DNA of 64,000 bases from Haloterrigena alkaliphila (GCF_017352155.2 NZ_CP071462.1:3038001-3102000); one strand, 5' to 3'; counted from the stretch's first letter, positions 32,828 to 41,557 are shown. Made by a program: numbers and translations. The notes: a model not told the origin generated them from the sequence alone.

Positions 32828-33829
32828 TCAGGACAGCGAGAGTCCGCGAATTTCGACCGAATTCCCGTCCTCGACGCGGCCGATGACCCGTCCGTCGGTC
32901 TCGGCGACGAGGTCGTCGGCCCGGTCCGCGGGCAGCGCGACGACGAATCCGGTGCCCATGTTGAACGCCCGATGCATCTCCTCGTCGGTCACGTTTCCTT
33001 CCGCCTGGACGAACTCGAAGACCGACTGCACGGGGAAGGGATCGTCGACGACGTACTCGAACTCGCCCATTCGGAGCAGGTTCGTCCACCCGCCGCCAGT
33101 CACGTGGGCCGCCGCGCGCACGCCGTGCTCGCGCATCGGCTCGAGCAGGTCCGTGTAGATCCGGGTCGGTCGAAGCAGTTCCTCCCCGATCGTCCGCTCG
33201 GGGTTCGGCGGGAACGCGTCGGTGTAGTCGTGCTCCCGCGTGACGGCCTCGCGGGCCAGCGTCAGCCCGTTCGAGTGGATCCCGTTCGAGGGGAAGCCCA
33301 CGAGGGCGTCGCCGACTTCGGCCTCGCCCTCGAGCACCTCGTCCTTGCCTGCGAGGCCGGCGCAGGTCCCCGCCAGATCGAACCCCTTCACGACCTCGGG
33401 CATGACGGCCGTCTCGCCCCCGAGCATCGTCAGGTCGGCCTTCTCGAGGCCCACCGCGAGCCCCTCGCCGATCTCGTTCGTGAGGGTCTCGTCGGGTTCG
33501 TCGATCGCGAGGTAGTCGACGAAGGCGACGGGTTCGACGCCCGCTGCGACGAGATCGTTGACGTTCATCGCGATGCAGTCGATGCCGATCGTCGAGTAGT
33601 CCTCGATCGCTTCGGCCACGAGCAGTTTGGTCCCGACGCCGTCGGTCGCCAGCGCGAGGTAGCGGTCGCCGATGTCGAGCAGGCCCGCGTACTCGGTCCG
33701 CAGATCGCTGCCGAACGCCTCGAGCAGGGCCGCGGTCGCGTCCTCGCTGGCCTCGATGTCGACGCCCGTCTCGGCGTAGGTGAGCCGTTCCTCGTCCGCG
33801 TCGTCCGCCGGATCCGCACGGTCGGTCAT
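32828..33829 (-). CDS. purM: Phosphoribosylformylglycinamidine cyclo-ligase
   Basis: The enzyme (333 aa) converts FGAM and ATP to AIR in purine biosynthesis. Diagnostic segments are YAETGVDIEASEDATAALL (N-terminus), ALATDGVGTKLLVAE (about residue 55), CIAMNVNDLVAAGVEPV (about 80), MLGGETAVMPEVV (about 128) and AAHVTGGGWTNLLRM (about 240). Length matches the family. The ATG at 33829 is chosen over nine further upstream codons. The stop lies only 11 bp from the convergent Usp gene. It follows the membrane protease pair in the same direction with a 69-bp gap. Confidence 0.96.
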   Translation of the reverse strand: MTDRADPADDADEERLTYAETGVDIEASEDATAALLEAFGSDLRTEYAGLLDIGDRYLALATDGVGTKLLVAEAIEDYSTIGIDCIAMNVNDLVAAGVEPVAFVDYLAIDEPDETLTNEIGEGLAVGLEKADLTMLGGETAVMPEVVKGFDLAGTCAGLAGKDEVLEGEAEVGDALVGFPSNGIHSNGLTLAREAVTREHDYTDAFPPNPERTIGEELLRPTRIYTDLLEPMREHGVRAAAHVTGGGWTNLLRMGEFEYVVDDPFPVQSVFEFVQAEGNVTDEEMHRAFNMGTGFVVALPADRADDLVAETDGRVIGRVEDGNSVEIRGLSLS

Positions 33830-33898
33830 GTCTGAACGACCTCTCGGGGTGAGCAAAAGGTCACCGGTCCGTTCGAACGGGCGCGACCCCTCGAGCGG

Positions 33899-34531
33899 TC
33901 AGAACGGACCGACGAACACGATCACGTAGCCCGCGACGAGAGCGGTCGGCACGAAGACGGCGAGGAACACGCCCTTGTGCCAGTCGTAGACCGACTTCCC
34001 GTCGAGCGGGCCGAAGGGGATCATGTTGAACGCGGCCAGGAAGAGGTTGATCCAGACGCCCATCTGGCCGACGGTCCCGACGATGCCGGGGAAGATCATC
34101 AGCGGCAGGAACATGAGCGCCAGCAGGTGGTTGGTGATCGGCCCCGCGAGGGCGACCATCGCGTTCTCCCGCTGGGAGATTTGGCCCCGGTGGTAGACGG
34201 CTCCCGGCGCGGCGAAGAGGAAGCCGACGAGCGCGCCCATCAGCGCCAGGAACAGCATCTGGTAGTCCGCGCGGAACTCGGCGATCTGTCCGTGCTCGAT
34301 CGCGACGACCTTGTGGGCGAGTTCGTGCAGGAGGAACGCGACGCCGACGGTGACGAAACTCAGCGCGACCATCGCCAGAAAGTAGCCGACGTCGATCCCG
34401 CCCCGATGGATCGGGGCGAACAGCAAGGCGAACGCGACCGACAGGGTCACCCACGCCAGCGCGAGATCGATCAGTTCCCTGTCGCTGAAGGTCAGTTCCG
34501 TCTCCGACCGGCGATTCGTTTCGACGCTCAT
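33899..34531 (-). CDS. Site-2-protease-type zinc metalloprotease (M50)
   Basis: The product (210 aa) is an intramembrane metalloprotease with about six helices. The zinc motif HELAHKVVAIEHG (about residue 68; HExxH) lies in a membrane segment, and the third ligand in FNMIPFGPLDGKSV (about 168; N-x-x-P-x-x-x-L-D-G). It lacks PDZ or CBS domains and is a minimal archaeal S2P. The ATG overlaps the stop of the TraB-family gene by 4 bp (ATGA), so the two are translated from one mRNA. Likely role: cleaving membrane-anchored regulators or signal peptide remnants. Confidence 0.9.
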   Translation of the reverse strand: MSVETNRRSETELTFSDRELIDLALAWVTLSVAFALLFAPIHRGGIDVGYFLAMVALSFVTVGVAFLLHELAHKVVAIEHGQIAEFRADYQMLFLALMGALVGFLFAAPGAVYHRGQISQRENAMVALAGPITNHLLALMFLPLMIFPGIVGTVGQMGVWINLFLAAFNMIPFGPLDGKSVYDWHKGVFLAVFVPTALVAGYVIVFVGPF

Positions 34532-36300
34532 GTCAGCAGCCCCCGGAGGAGCTCGAGCGTGTTCCGGGCCCCGTTGAAGAGTTCGCCGATGAGGGCGCCG
34601 ACGCCGCCGATCTCGGGTGCCAGCCACGGCAACACGACGACCGGGAACAGGAACGAGGCGATCATGCTCCCCACGTTGGTCAGCGCGACGATCATGATGA
34701 GCCGGAACAGCGGCACGTCGAACATCTCGGTCAGCGCCTCGTCGATCGGCCGCTCGGTGTCGCCGATGATCTCGTTGAGCGTCTGGATGTCCCGCACGTT
34801 GACCGGCCGGTGTTTGAGTTCGACGTAGCCGGCGAACCAGCCGGGCGCCAGCAGCGGATTGATGCTGGTCAGCCAGGCGACGGCGCCGCCGACGCCGGCG
34901 CTGGTCCAGCGGGCGCCCGCGAGTCGGGCAAGCGTGAACGCGAAGATCCCGTTGAACAGGAACCAGGCCGCGAACAACTGGAGCAGGAACGCGTTCTGGA
35001 CGCCCGCCATGACCAGCAGGAAGAAGAACGCGACGAACCCGAACATGAGCAGGTAGCCGACGATCTTCAGCGGCGAGAACCGACGGCCCGAGGCGACCCC
35101 GGTCAGCGACTCGCGCGGGGGGATCTCCGACGGGTTGGCCAGGTGGCGTTCGATACCCGCCTTGTGACCGGCGCCGACGACCGCGAGGACGTCGTACCCC
35201 TGCTCGCGGAGTTCGTGGAGGTGCTCGGCGATGTAGGCGTCGCGTTCGTCGATCAGCGCGTTCGCGCCGCGGGGGCTGAACTGGCGGAACTCCTCCATCA
35301 TCGCGCCGACGACGTCGCCGTCGGTCATCTCCTCGAGGTCGACCTCGTCGATCTCCTCGACATCGCCGCTGTTCGCGTCGAGGAAGAGTCCGACGACGGC
35401 GCCGACGGCGACGCCGACGCCGAGGCCGGCGAGCACGCCGACGGTCCCGCGGATCGCGTAGGTTCCGGCGCCCGCGAACGTCGCCGCGGAGAACGGGCCG
35501 ACGAAGGTTTCGGTCGCGACGAGCGCGAGACAGGCCGCGATTCCGAGGCCGACCCCGGCGAGGATTCGCAACGAGAGGCCACTGAGGAAGCCCCCGGTCG
35601 ACTTGCTGGCCGACTCGATCGACGGGAGCACGAGCAGGCCGAGGAGCGCACCGCCGAGGGCGCCGACGGCGACGGCGCCGACGTACGGTACCGCCGCAGT
35701 GCCGGAGAGACCGAGCATCAGTAGCTCGCCGAGTCCGAACAGCGGGGCGAGGAACGCGGCGAAGACGAGCCCGAGTAAGATGCCGCCGACCGCGCCGAAG
35801 GTGAGGCCGATCGTGCGCGGATCGGTGACGCCGAGCGCGAGGCCGCCGACCATCTTCAGCTTCTCGGTGAACGACAGCCCGCGCCAGAACCGCTGGATCG
35901 TGATCTGGATGTCGCGGTCGACGAGCGCGACGCCGCTGCCGTTGCGTTCGGCGGCCTCGATGGCCGCGCGCATGTCCGCACCGGGCTCGATATCGAATCG
36001 CTCGCCGAGACGAGACTGGACGTAGGAGAGCATCCAGTAGGCCAGAAACTGGAAGACGGTGTTCCCCGAGAGGAGATCCTTCGCCTCGATGTCGTCCGGC
36101 GCGCCGCCCTGCATCTGCCGGTAGCGGTTCTCGTCGAGTTCGACGGCGACGACGTCCGGGTTCTCGCGATCGATCGTTTCGTGAACTTCGTCGACGCTCG
36201 CTTTCGAGACGTGGGCCGTCCCGAGGACGTGCACGGATCCCCGACCCTCCGCCGGTGGGGTCGGCGGTTCCGGCACGTCGGCGTCGCCTGCATCGCTCAT
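34528..36300 (-). CDS. TraB/PrgY-family membrane protein
   Basis: The product (590 aa) joins a soluble TraB-type (EreA/ChaN-like) domain to multiple membrane helices. The TraB domain has GTAHVSKASVDEVHETI (about residue 27), NPDVVAVELDENRYRQM (about 48) and, after an inserted glycine-zipper membrane block (about 165-320), VVGAGHKAGIERHLAN (about 395); these give the GxxH, ExDxxR and second GxxH elements. Seven or more helices follow. TraB relatives inactivate pheromone peptides in Enterococcus or act as putative metalloproteases. Here, coupling to an S2P protease supports a role in membrane proteolysis. Confidence 0.88.
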   Translation of the reverse strand: MSDAGDADVPEPPTPPAEGRGSVHVLGTAHVSKASVDEVHETIDRENPDVVAVELDENRYRQMQGGAPDDIEAKDLLSGNTVFQFLAYWMLSYVQSRLGERFDIEPGADMRAAIEAAERNGSGVALVDRDIQITIQRFWRGLSFTEKLKMVGGLALGVTDPRTIGLTFGAVGGILLGLVFAAFLAPLFGLGELLMLGLSGTAAVPYVGAVAVGALGGALLGLLVLPSIESASKSTGGFLSGLSLRILAGVGLGIAACLALVATETFVGPFSAATFAGAGTYAIRGTVGVLAGLGVGVAVGAVVGLFLDANSGDVEEIDEVDLEEMTDGDVVGAMMEEFRQFSPRGANALIDERDAYIAEHLHELREQGYDVLAVVGAGHKAGIERHLANPSEIPPRESLTGVASGRRFSPLKIVGYLLMFGFVAFFFLLVMAGVQNAFLLQLFAAWFLFNGIFAFTLARLAGARWTSAGVGGAVAWLTSINPLLAPGWFAGYVELKHRPVNVRDIQTLNEIIGDTERPIDEALTEMFDVPLFRLIMIVALTNVGSMIASFLFPVVVLPWLAPEIGGVGALIGELFNGARNTLELLRGLLT

Positions 36301-36412
36301 TAGCGGGTCAACTCGGCGACGACTTTTACCAGTATCGGAGTGGCTAGAAAAATAAATGCGACGGGTTCCGCGGTGCATATATCGGCATACAGCGGTGGAC
36401 CGACCGGCGTCG

Positions 36413-36484
36413 GACTCGAGTGAGTGGACGGGTTGGACTCGAGTCAGTAGCCGGACCTGACTCGAGTCGGTGGACGGATTTGCC
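36413..36484. repeat. Three degenerate 23-bp tandem repeats
   Basis: GACTCGAGT recurs at 36413, 36436 and 36459 with similar flanks (GAGTGGACGGGTT, CAGTAGCCGGACCT, CGGTGGACGGATT), a 23-bp period. The array lies immediately upstream of the thioesterase gene, where its promoter should be, so it may affect initiation or simply be slippage-generated DNA. Confidence 0.75.
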
Positions 36485-36504
36485 TCCTCGCACAACGGCG
36501 ACCG

Positions 36505-36948
36505 ATGACCGATCTGCTGGAGACGCTGGTCGAGAACCGCGAGATGGTGCAACCCAACCACGCGAACATGCTCGAGACGGCCCACGGCGGGAACGTGATG
36601 AAGTGGATGGACGAAGTTGGGGCGATGTCGGCGATGTTGTTCTCCGGTGAAACCTGCGTCACCGCACGCGTCAATCAGATGAACTTCGAGCGGGCGATTC
36701 ACGTGGGCGATACGGCGTTTATCACCGCTTACGTCTACGACGCCGGCACCTCGAGCGTGAAGGTCCGGCTGGTCACCGAGCGCGAGGACCTGCGGACGCG
36801 GGAACGCGAGCAGACGACCGAGTCCTACTTCGTCTACGTGGCGATCGACGAGCACAACGAGCCGACGACGGTCCCCGAGCTAACGGTGAACAGCGAGGAG
36901 GGCGAGTGTCTTCGTCGGGCCGCGCTCGAGGGCGACGACGATCACTGA
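36505..36948 (+). CDS. Acyl-CoA thioesterase, hotdog fold
   Basis: The enzyme (147 aa) hydrolyses acyl-CoA to free acid and CoA. It is a single hotdog domain of the YciA/BFIT (cytosolic acyl-CoA hydrolase) type: NHANMLETAHGGNVMKWMDE (about residues 17-36), with the Asp of the HGGxxMKWMDEV segment as the usual catalytic acid, then TARVNQMNFERAIHVGD and TTESYFVYVAIDE. Length is typical for the monomodular members. It is monocistronic between a repeat-rich promoter and a second tandem repeat. Confidence 0.9.
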   Translation: MTDLLETLVENREMVQPNHANMLETAHGGNVMKWMDEVGAMSAMLFSGETCVTARVNQMNFERAIHVGDTAFITAYVYDAGTSSVKVRLVTEREDLRTREREQTTESYFVYVAIDEHNEPTTVPELTVNSEEGECLRRAALEGDDDH

Positions 36949-36998
36949 TTGCATCGCGCCCTTGGCTCGAACCGGGGCGAACTGACCGCGCCGGTCAC

Positions 36999-37094
36999 CG
37001 CCACTCGGGTCGGAGCGCTTGCCATTACTCGAATCGGGTCGCTCGCCATTACTCGAGTCGGGACGGCCACCGTTACTCGAATCGGATCGTCTCG
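36999..37094. repeat. Four 24-bp tandem repeats crossing the LD-carboxypeptidase stop codon
   Basis: Units start at 36999, 37023, 37047 and 37071 with consensus CATTACTCGAATCGGGTCG plus five variable bases. Unit 4 encodes, on the minus strand, the last residues and the TAA stop of the peptidase gene (37073-37075). Units 2 and 3 carry the same TTA, so repeat loss or gain would preserve a stop. Confidence 0.85.
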
Positions 37095-38176
37095 GTCCCC
37101 GGATCGATCTCGACGCGGCCGCCGATCGGGATCGGTGTCGTCGGCCACGTGTGCCCGAAGTCGAGATCGAAGACGACCGGCGCGTCGGGGTTGAAGCGCT
37201 CGAGGACGGTCCGGATGGCCTCCCGCTGGTCCGCCCGGTAGGCCTCGCGTTCCGCCGGCGGCCGGTCCTCGAGGTGCGAGCGCGCCGCCGGGCGGCCGAC
37301 CAGCACGCCGTCGAAGCGCTCGAGGAGTCCGCGCTCGCCCAGGGCTGCGAGTACACGCGCGACCCAGGTGTGGGGCGGGACCTCCTCGGACGTCTCGATG
37401 GCGAGGATCGCCCCCTCGAGGGCGTCGGCGTCGGGCAGCTCCCGGTCGGCGAGCAGGCGCTGCTCGATGCTCTCGAGACAGCCGCCCCAGACGCGGCCCG
37501 AAACGGCCTCGTGACCTCGCGGCTGCTCGCCGCTCGTGTCGTTCGAGGCTGTCGCCTCGCTTTCGCCGCCGAACCACGTCCAGCCCGGGTTCGGTTCGGT
37601 CCCGCGGGGCGTCTCGAGCGAGTCCGGATCGGCCCAGTCGCCGGGTTCGTCGGTGAACTCGTCGGCCGGCTCGAGGCGGCCGAACGACTCGTCGAAGAAC
37701 GCGCGTCGGGTGTACTCGACCGTGTGGTCGAACAGGTGGCCGTCCATCCCGAGTTCGACGATGACGCTCGGCCCGTAGTAGGAGACGATGCCGAGGTTCC
37801 ACAGCGAGAGCGCGAGTTGCGTGTTGTCGCTGTAGCCGTAGAACCGGGTCGGGTTCGCCCGGAGCACCTCGGGATCGAGGTGCTCGAGGATCCGGATCTG
37901 ATCGTCGCCGCCGATGGTGGTGATCACGCCCCGAACGTCGGGGTCGGCGAAGGCGTCCATCACGTCCCGGGCGCGTTCCTCGGGGTGATCGGCGAGGTAC
38001 TCGTCGTCTTTCGACGCCGTCGGATACTCGACCGGTTCGAGGTCGAAGGTCTCGCGGAGGCGCTCGAGTCCGAGCTCGTAGACGTGCGGGTAGTCGGTCG
38101 CGCGGTTCGAAGCGGGCGCGACGACGGCGATCCGATCGCCGGGCTCGAGCGGTGGCGGCGTGACGAACTCGACCAT
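37073..38176 (-). CDS. LD-carboxypeptidase family protein (S66 peptidase)
   Basis: The product (367 aa) belongs to peptidase family S66 (LdcA/MccF). The Ser nucleophile sits in FYGYSDNTQLALSLW (about residue 108), the Glu in GAILAIETSEEVPPH (about 250) and the His in DLDFGHTWPTTPIPIGG (about 340), giving a complete Ser-Glu-His triad. Archaea lack murein, so the substrate is more likely a peptide conjugate of the microcin C7 (MccF) kind or another amide. The insert EATASNDTSGEQPRGHEAVS (about residue 200) is a low-complexity loop. The ATG at 38176 gives MVEFVTPPPLEPGDRI. Confidence 0.9.
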   Translation of the reverse strand: MVEFVTPPPLEPGDRIAVVAPASNRATDYPHVYELGLERLRETFDLEPVEYPTASKDDEYLADHPEERARDVMDAFADPDVRGVITTIGGDDQIRILEHLDPEVLRANPTRFYGYSDNTQLALSLWNLGIVSYYGPSVIVELGMDGHLFDHTVEYTRRAFFDESFGRLEPADEFTDEPGDWADPDSLETPRGTEPNPGWTWFGGESEATASNDTSGEQPRGHEAVSGRVWGGCLESIEQRLLADRELPDADALEGAILAIETSEEVPPHTWVARVLAALGERGLLERFDGVLVGRPAARSHLEDRPPAEREAYRADQREAIRTVLERFNPDAPVVFDLDFGHTWPTTPIPIGGRVEIDPGTETIRFE

Positions 38177-38291
38177 ACCCGATTGTATCAAACGAAGAAA
38201 CTATTCGTTTCGGTGAGTCGCCCGTCGGACGCCGACACTCGAGACCGCGGGGCGGACGCGAGTCGGAGCGGCCGAGCGAGCGATTGACGAT

Positions 38292-38525
38292 TCAGTTCTC
38301 GGCGTCGCCGTCGGAGAGCGGGTTGAGGTCCGTCTCCGTGGCCTCCTCGAGGAACGTCGTCGCGGTGTCGCGGGTGTCCGCGACCGTCGCGCCGACCATG
38401 GCACCGATCGCACCGCCGGTACTCGCGGCGTTTCGACTGAAGACCGATCCGATCGCGGCGCCGACCGCTGCACCGATCGCAGCGTACCGGGCCCGGAGCA
38501 GAACGCGTTTGATACGAGACTTCAT
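38292..38525 (-). CDS. Small glycine-zipper membrane protein
   Basis: The product (77 aa) has a basic N-terminus (MKSRIKRVLLRARY), then a Gly/Ala-rich hydrophobic stretch (YAAIGAAVGAAIGSVFS, then GGAIGAMVGATVAD, about residues 14-50) and an acidic tail. The small-xxx-small spacing is typical of helix-packing glycine zippers. The ATG at 38525 is used instead of a start 11 codons upstream. No family is recognised; composition and position support a real gene. Confidence 0.68.
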   Translation of the reverse strand: MKSRIKRVLLRARYAAIGAAVGAAIGSVFSRNAASTGGAIGAMVGATVADTRDTATTFLEEATETDLNPLSDGDAEN

Positions 38526-38656
38526 ACGTCGACTATTGTGAGTATCGGTGATAAACATACGTCCTCCATACAGGATTTGCGACGAACGGCGGCCGTCTCT
38601 CGAAAAGTTAGTTCGTTGATATGACCTTCGAACGCGTCCGATCCCGACGGCGTTCG

Positions 38657-39046
38657 CTACAGTTCTTCCTCGAGTCGCGCAGCGAGCCAGACCGCCGGCG
38701 GCAGGTCCTCGGATTCCACGAACCGGGCGACCTCCTCGCCGGCGTCGGCCGCGCCGCCGGGCGCGCGCTCCACCACGATGGTCGGAATGAGTTCGACGTC
38801 GTACTCCTCGACGCCGGGCCCCTGCTTGTCCCGGTCGAGGGAGAACTCCTGGATTCGATCCTCGGGAACGTCGGCGGCCTCGAGGGTCGCGCCGAAATCC
38901 GGCAGGAGTTTCCGGCAGTCCTTACACCAGTCGCCGCCCCACACCTTGTAGACGAGTTCGTCGTTGTGCGCTTCGAGCGTGTCGACCGCGTCCTCGTAGG
39001 AGGCGGCGTCCCACGTGGGATTCGGTCGCATGGTCTCGAGACTCAT
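38657..39046 (-). CDS. Thioredoxin-fold protein with WCKDC active site
   Basis: The product (129 aa) is a single thioredoxin domain: VYKVWGGDWCKDCRKLLPDF (about residues 33-52) carries the C-x-x-C redox centre, with a cis-Pro in VELIPTIVVER (about 88). No signal peptide is present, so it should act in the cytoplasm. The active-site dipeptide KD is unlike the GP of thioredoxin and suggests a different partner. The ATG at 39046 is favoured; the longer frame is basic. Confidence 0.88.
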   Translation of the reverse strand: MSLETMRPNPTWDAASYEDAVDTLEAHNDELVYKVWGGDWCKDCRKLLPDFGATLEAADVPEDRIQEFSLDRDKQGPGVEEYDVELIPTIVVERAPGGAADAGEEVARFVESEDLPPAVWLAARLEEEL

Positions 39047-39197
39047 ACGTCTCGGTAGCGAGTCCGACGGCTTAACGACGGTGTTTCTGGCAGCGGTTTC
39101 CCGATTCGTCCGACGGCATCGAAGGACGAGCCGACGAGGGCCCGGAGCGCTCGAGCGATCCGAAGCAATTTTCACACTAAACAAAAGATATATTACT

Positions 39198-40250
39198 ATG
39201 GTATTCGAGCTGACGGCCGATTCGGGACACGAACAGGTATCCTATTTCACCGATCCCGAGACGGGATTGCGAGCGATCGTCGCGATCCACGACACGAGCC
39301 TCGGCCCCAGTCTCGGCGGAACCCGCATTTTCGACTACGATACGGAGGACGACGCGCTCGCGGACGTCTGTCGCCTCTCGCAGGCGATGACCTACAAGGC
39401 GGCCGCGGCGGACCTGCCACTCGGCGGCGGCAAGGCCGTCATCGTCGGCGACCCGCCGGCGATAAAGACGGAGGCGCTGCTCGAGGCCTACGGTCGGGCC
39501 ATCGACTGCCTGGGCGGGCGCTATATCACGTCGGTCGACGTCAACTCCAGCGTCGAGGACATGGACGTCATCGCGCAAACGACCGACTCCGTCGTCGGCA
39601 CGAGCGACGGACTGGGCGATCCGTCGCCGATCACGGCTCACGGCGCGTTCCACGGCATTCGGGCCTGCGCGGAGGCCGTTTACGGCACCGGCTCGCTGTC
39701 CGACCGCGAAGTCGTGATTCAGGGGCTCGGCAAGGTCGGCCGATCGCTCGCCGAGGAACTGCTCGCGGAGGGCGCCGCGGTGACCGTCAGCGACATCGAT
39801 GCCGACGCGGTCGAAGCGTTCGCTCGTGACCACGACGTCGAGACGGTGGCGCCCGAGGCGGTGTACGAACGGGACTGCGACGTCTTCGCGCCCTGTGCGG
39901 TCGGCGGCGTCGTCAACGACGACACGATCCCGACGCTCGAGTGCGACATCGTCGCCGGAGCGGCGAACAACGTGCTCGCCGAGCGACGACACGCGAACGA
40001 ACTCCGCGACCGTGGCGTGCTGTACGCGCCGGACTACGTGCTCAACGCCGGCGGCCTGATCACGGTCGCAAAGGAGCACCTCGGCGGGACTCGCGAGGAG
40101 GCCTACGACGAGGCGGCCGCGATCGGCGACCGCCTGCTCGAGTTGATCGAACGCGCCGACGATCGGGGAACGACGGTCCTGGACGCGGCCGACGCGTACG
40201 CGGAGGAGCGAATCGACGGGGCGGAGACGACGCTAGCTTCCTCGGCGTAA
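39198..40250 (+). CDS. Glu/Leu/Phe/Val dehydrogenase, leucine-dehydrogenase-like
   Basis: The enzyme (350 aa) catalyses reversible oxidative deamination of an amino acid with NAD(P). It is of the short hexameric/octameric LeuDH type: SLGPSLGGTRIFDYDTEDDA (about residues 33-52), the catalytic Lys in LPLGGGKAVIVGDPP (about 78), and the Rossmann loop IQGLGKVGRSLAEELL (about 183). SDIDADAVEAF after the second strand indicates NAD preference. An AT-rich segment directly before the ATG (ATATATTACT) leaves little or no leader. The branched-chain specificity is inferred from the LeuDH-like motifs. Confidence 0.92.
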   Translation: MVFELTADSGHEQVSYFTDPETGLRAIVAIHDTSLGPSLGGTRIFDYDTEDDALADVCRLSQAMTYKAAAADLPLGGGKAVIVGDPPAIKTEALLEAYGRAIDCLGGRYITSVDVNSSVEDMDVIAQTTDSVVGTSDGLGDPSPITAHGAFHGIRACAEAVYGTGSLSDREVVIQGLGKVGRSLAEELLAEGAAVTVSDIDADAVEAFARDHDVETVAPEAVYERDCDVFAPCAVGGVVNDDTIPTLECDIVAGAANNVLAERRHANELRDRGVLYAPDYVLNAGGLITVAKEHLGGTREEAYDEAAAIGDRLLELIERADDRGTTVLDAADAYAEERIDGAETTLASSA

Positions 40251-40355
40251 TCGGCGCTCGAGCGGACGATTCGCCCGACCGTGTTGCCGTTTCGGTGATC
40301 GCACGACGCCGCCACCGGTACACCGCCACGTCCTGCCTCCGTCCAGTATCGGGTT

Positions 40356-40434
40356 TATACTGTTTACTGTACGTCAGTGAGCGAATTCACCGACTATCGG
40401 TGAATTCGCATAACTCGGTACAATAAACAGTATA
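40356..40434. promoter_or_regulatory. Nested 79-bp palindrome upstream of cysteine synthase
   Basis: Outer arms TATACTGTTTACTGTAC (40356-40372) and GTACAATAAACAGTATA (40418-40434) are complementary with one mismatch. Inner arms GCGAATTCACCGA (40381-40393) and TCGGTGAATTCGC (40397-40409) are perfectly complementary around loop CTA. Both are centred on 40395, and the right outer arm ends 25 bp before the ATG. It could be an operator, an attenuator-like structure or a small mobile element (MITE). Confidence 0.8.
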
Positions 40435-40459
40435 TGGCTCGACTCCCTAGGGGTTGCCA

Positions 40460-41437
40460 ATGAAGGGCAGCATCCTGGACACTATCGGCTCGCCGCTCGT
40501 CCAGGTCGACTCGCCGGAGGGCGTGACGGTCGCCGCCAAGATCGAATCGTTCAACCCCGGTGGCTCGGCCAAGGACCGGCCGGCCCGCGAGATGATCCGG
40601 GCCGCCGAGCGCGACGGCCTGATCGAACCCGGTGACCGGCTCGTGGAACCGACCAGCGGCAACACCGGCATCGGCCTCGCGCTGGTCGCGGCCGCCCGCG
40701 ACTACGACCTGACGATCGTGATGCCGGCGGACAAGTCCGAAGAGCGCCGGCGAATCATGGCCGCCTACGGCGCCGAACTCGAGCTCGTCGAGGGCGACAT
40801 GGAGGACGCCCGCGCTCGAGCGGACGAACTCGAGGCCGAGGGCGCGATCCTACTGGGCCAGTTCGAGAACCCCGCCAACCCCGAGGCCCACTACGAGACG
40901 ACCGGCGAGGAGATCGTCGAACAGGTTGGCGACCGGGAGATCGACGCCTTCGTCGCGGGCGTCGGCACCGGCGGCACCATCTCGGGCACTGGTAGACGGC
41001 TCCGCGAGGAGTTCCCCGAGATGGACGTCGTCGCCGTCGAACCGGCGCGCAACGCCGTCCTCTCGACGGGCGAGTCCGGCAGCGACGACTTCCAGGGGAT
41101 GGGGCCGGGCTTCGTCAGCGACAACCTCGACCTCGACCTGCTCGACCGCGTCGAGACGGTGAAACTCGAGGACGCCGAGGACGAGTGTCGGCGCCTCGCT
41201 CGCGAGGAAGGGATCCTCGTGGGCCAGTCCAGCGGTGCGACGAGTCTGGTCTCTCAGCGGATCGCCCGCGAGATCGCCGAGCCGGACCTCGACTGCCCGA
41301 CCGTCTCCGGCGCGTTCGACGACTCCGCTGCGACGCCCGAACCCGACGGCGGCCGGCAGGCCGACGACTGTCCGCTCGTGGTCACCGTCTTCTGGGACAG
41401 CGGCGAGCGGTACCTCTCGACCGGGCTGTTCGACTGA
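40460..41437 (+). CDS. cysK: Cysteine synthase family PLP enzyme
   Basis: The enzyme (325 aa) makes cysteine from O-acetyl- or O-phosphoserine and sulfide. The PLP lysine is in FNPGGSAKDRPAREMI (about residue 35), followed by PTSGNTGIGLALVAA (phosphate/substrate loop, about 65), VAGVGTGGTISGTGRRL (about 172) and GQSSGATSLVS near residue 258. Beta-replacing CBS/CysM relatives share these motifs, so donor specificity is open. The acidic linker before the C-terminus (ATPEPDGGRQADD) is a haloarchaeal feature. The ATG at 40460 gives MKGSILDTIGSPLVQV, the family start. A strong nested palindrome precedes it. Confidence 0.92.
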   Translation: MKGSILDTIGSPLVQVDSPEGVTVAAKIESFNPGGSAKDRPAREMIRAAERDGLIEPGDRLVEPTSGNTGIGLALVAAARDYDLTIVMPADKSEERRRIMAAYGAELELVEGDMEDARARADELEAEGAILLGQFENPANPEAHYETTGEEIVEQVGDREIDAFVAGVGTGGTISGTGRRLREEFPEMDVVAVEPARNAVLSTGESGSDDFQGMGPGFVSDNLDLDLLDRVETVKLEDAEDECRRLAREEGILVGQSSGATSLVSQRIAREIAEPDLDCPTVSGAFDDSAATPEPDGGRQADDCPLVVTVFWDSGERYLSTGLFD

Positions 41438-41557
41438 CGGCCGGCTCGCCTGGTCCGACGCTTCGAGCGGCCACCGATCGGGTCTCGAGCCGCGTAGCGA
41501 AAATCGTTCTTTTACCTTGGCCAACCCCTTTGCGGTGTGCGCGTCTCACTGCGAGTA

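Noticed and set aside
31878-33158. Plus-strand frame of about 426 codons
   Set aside because: It overlaps the small minus-strand gene, its operator, the Usp gene and the purM end; composition is non-haloarchaeal.
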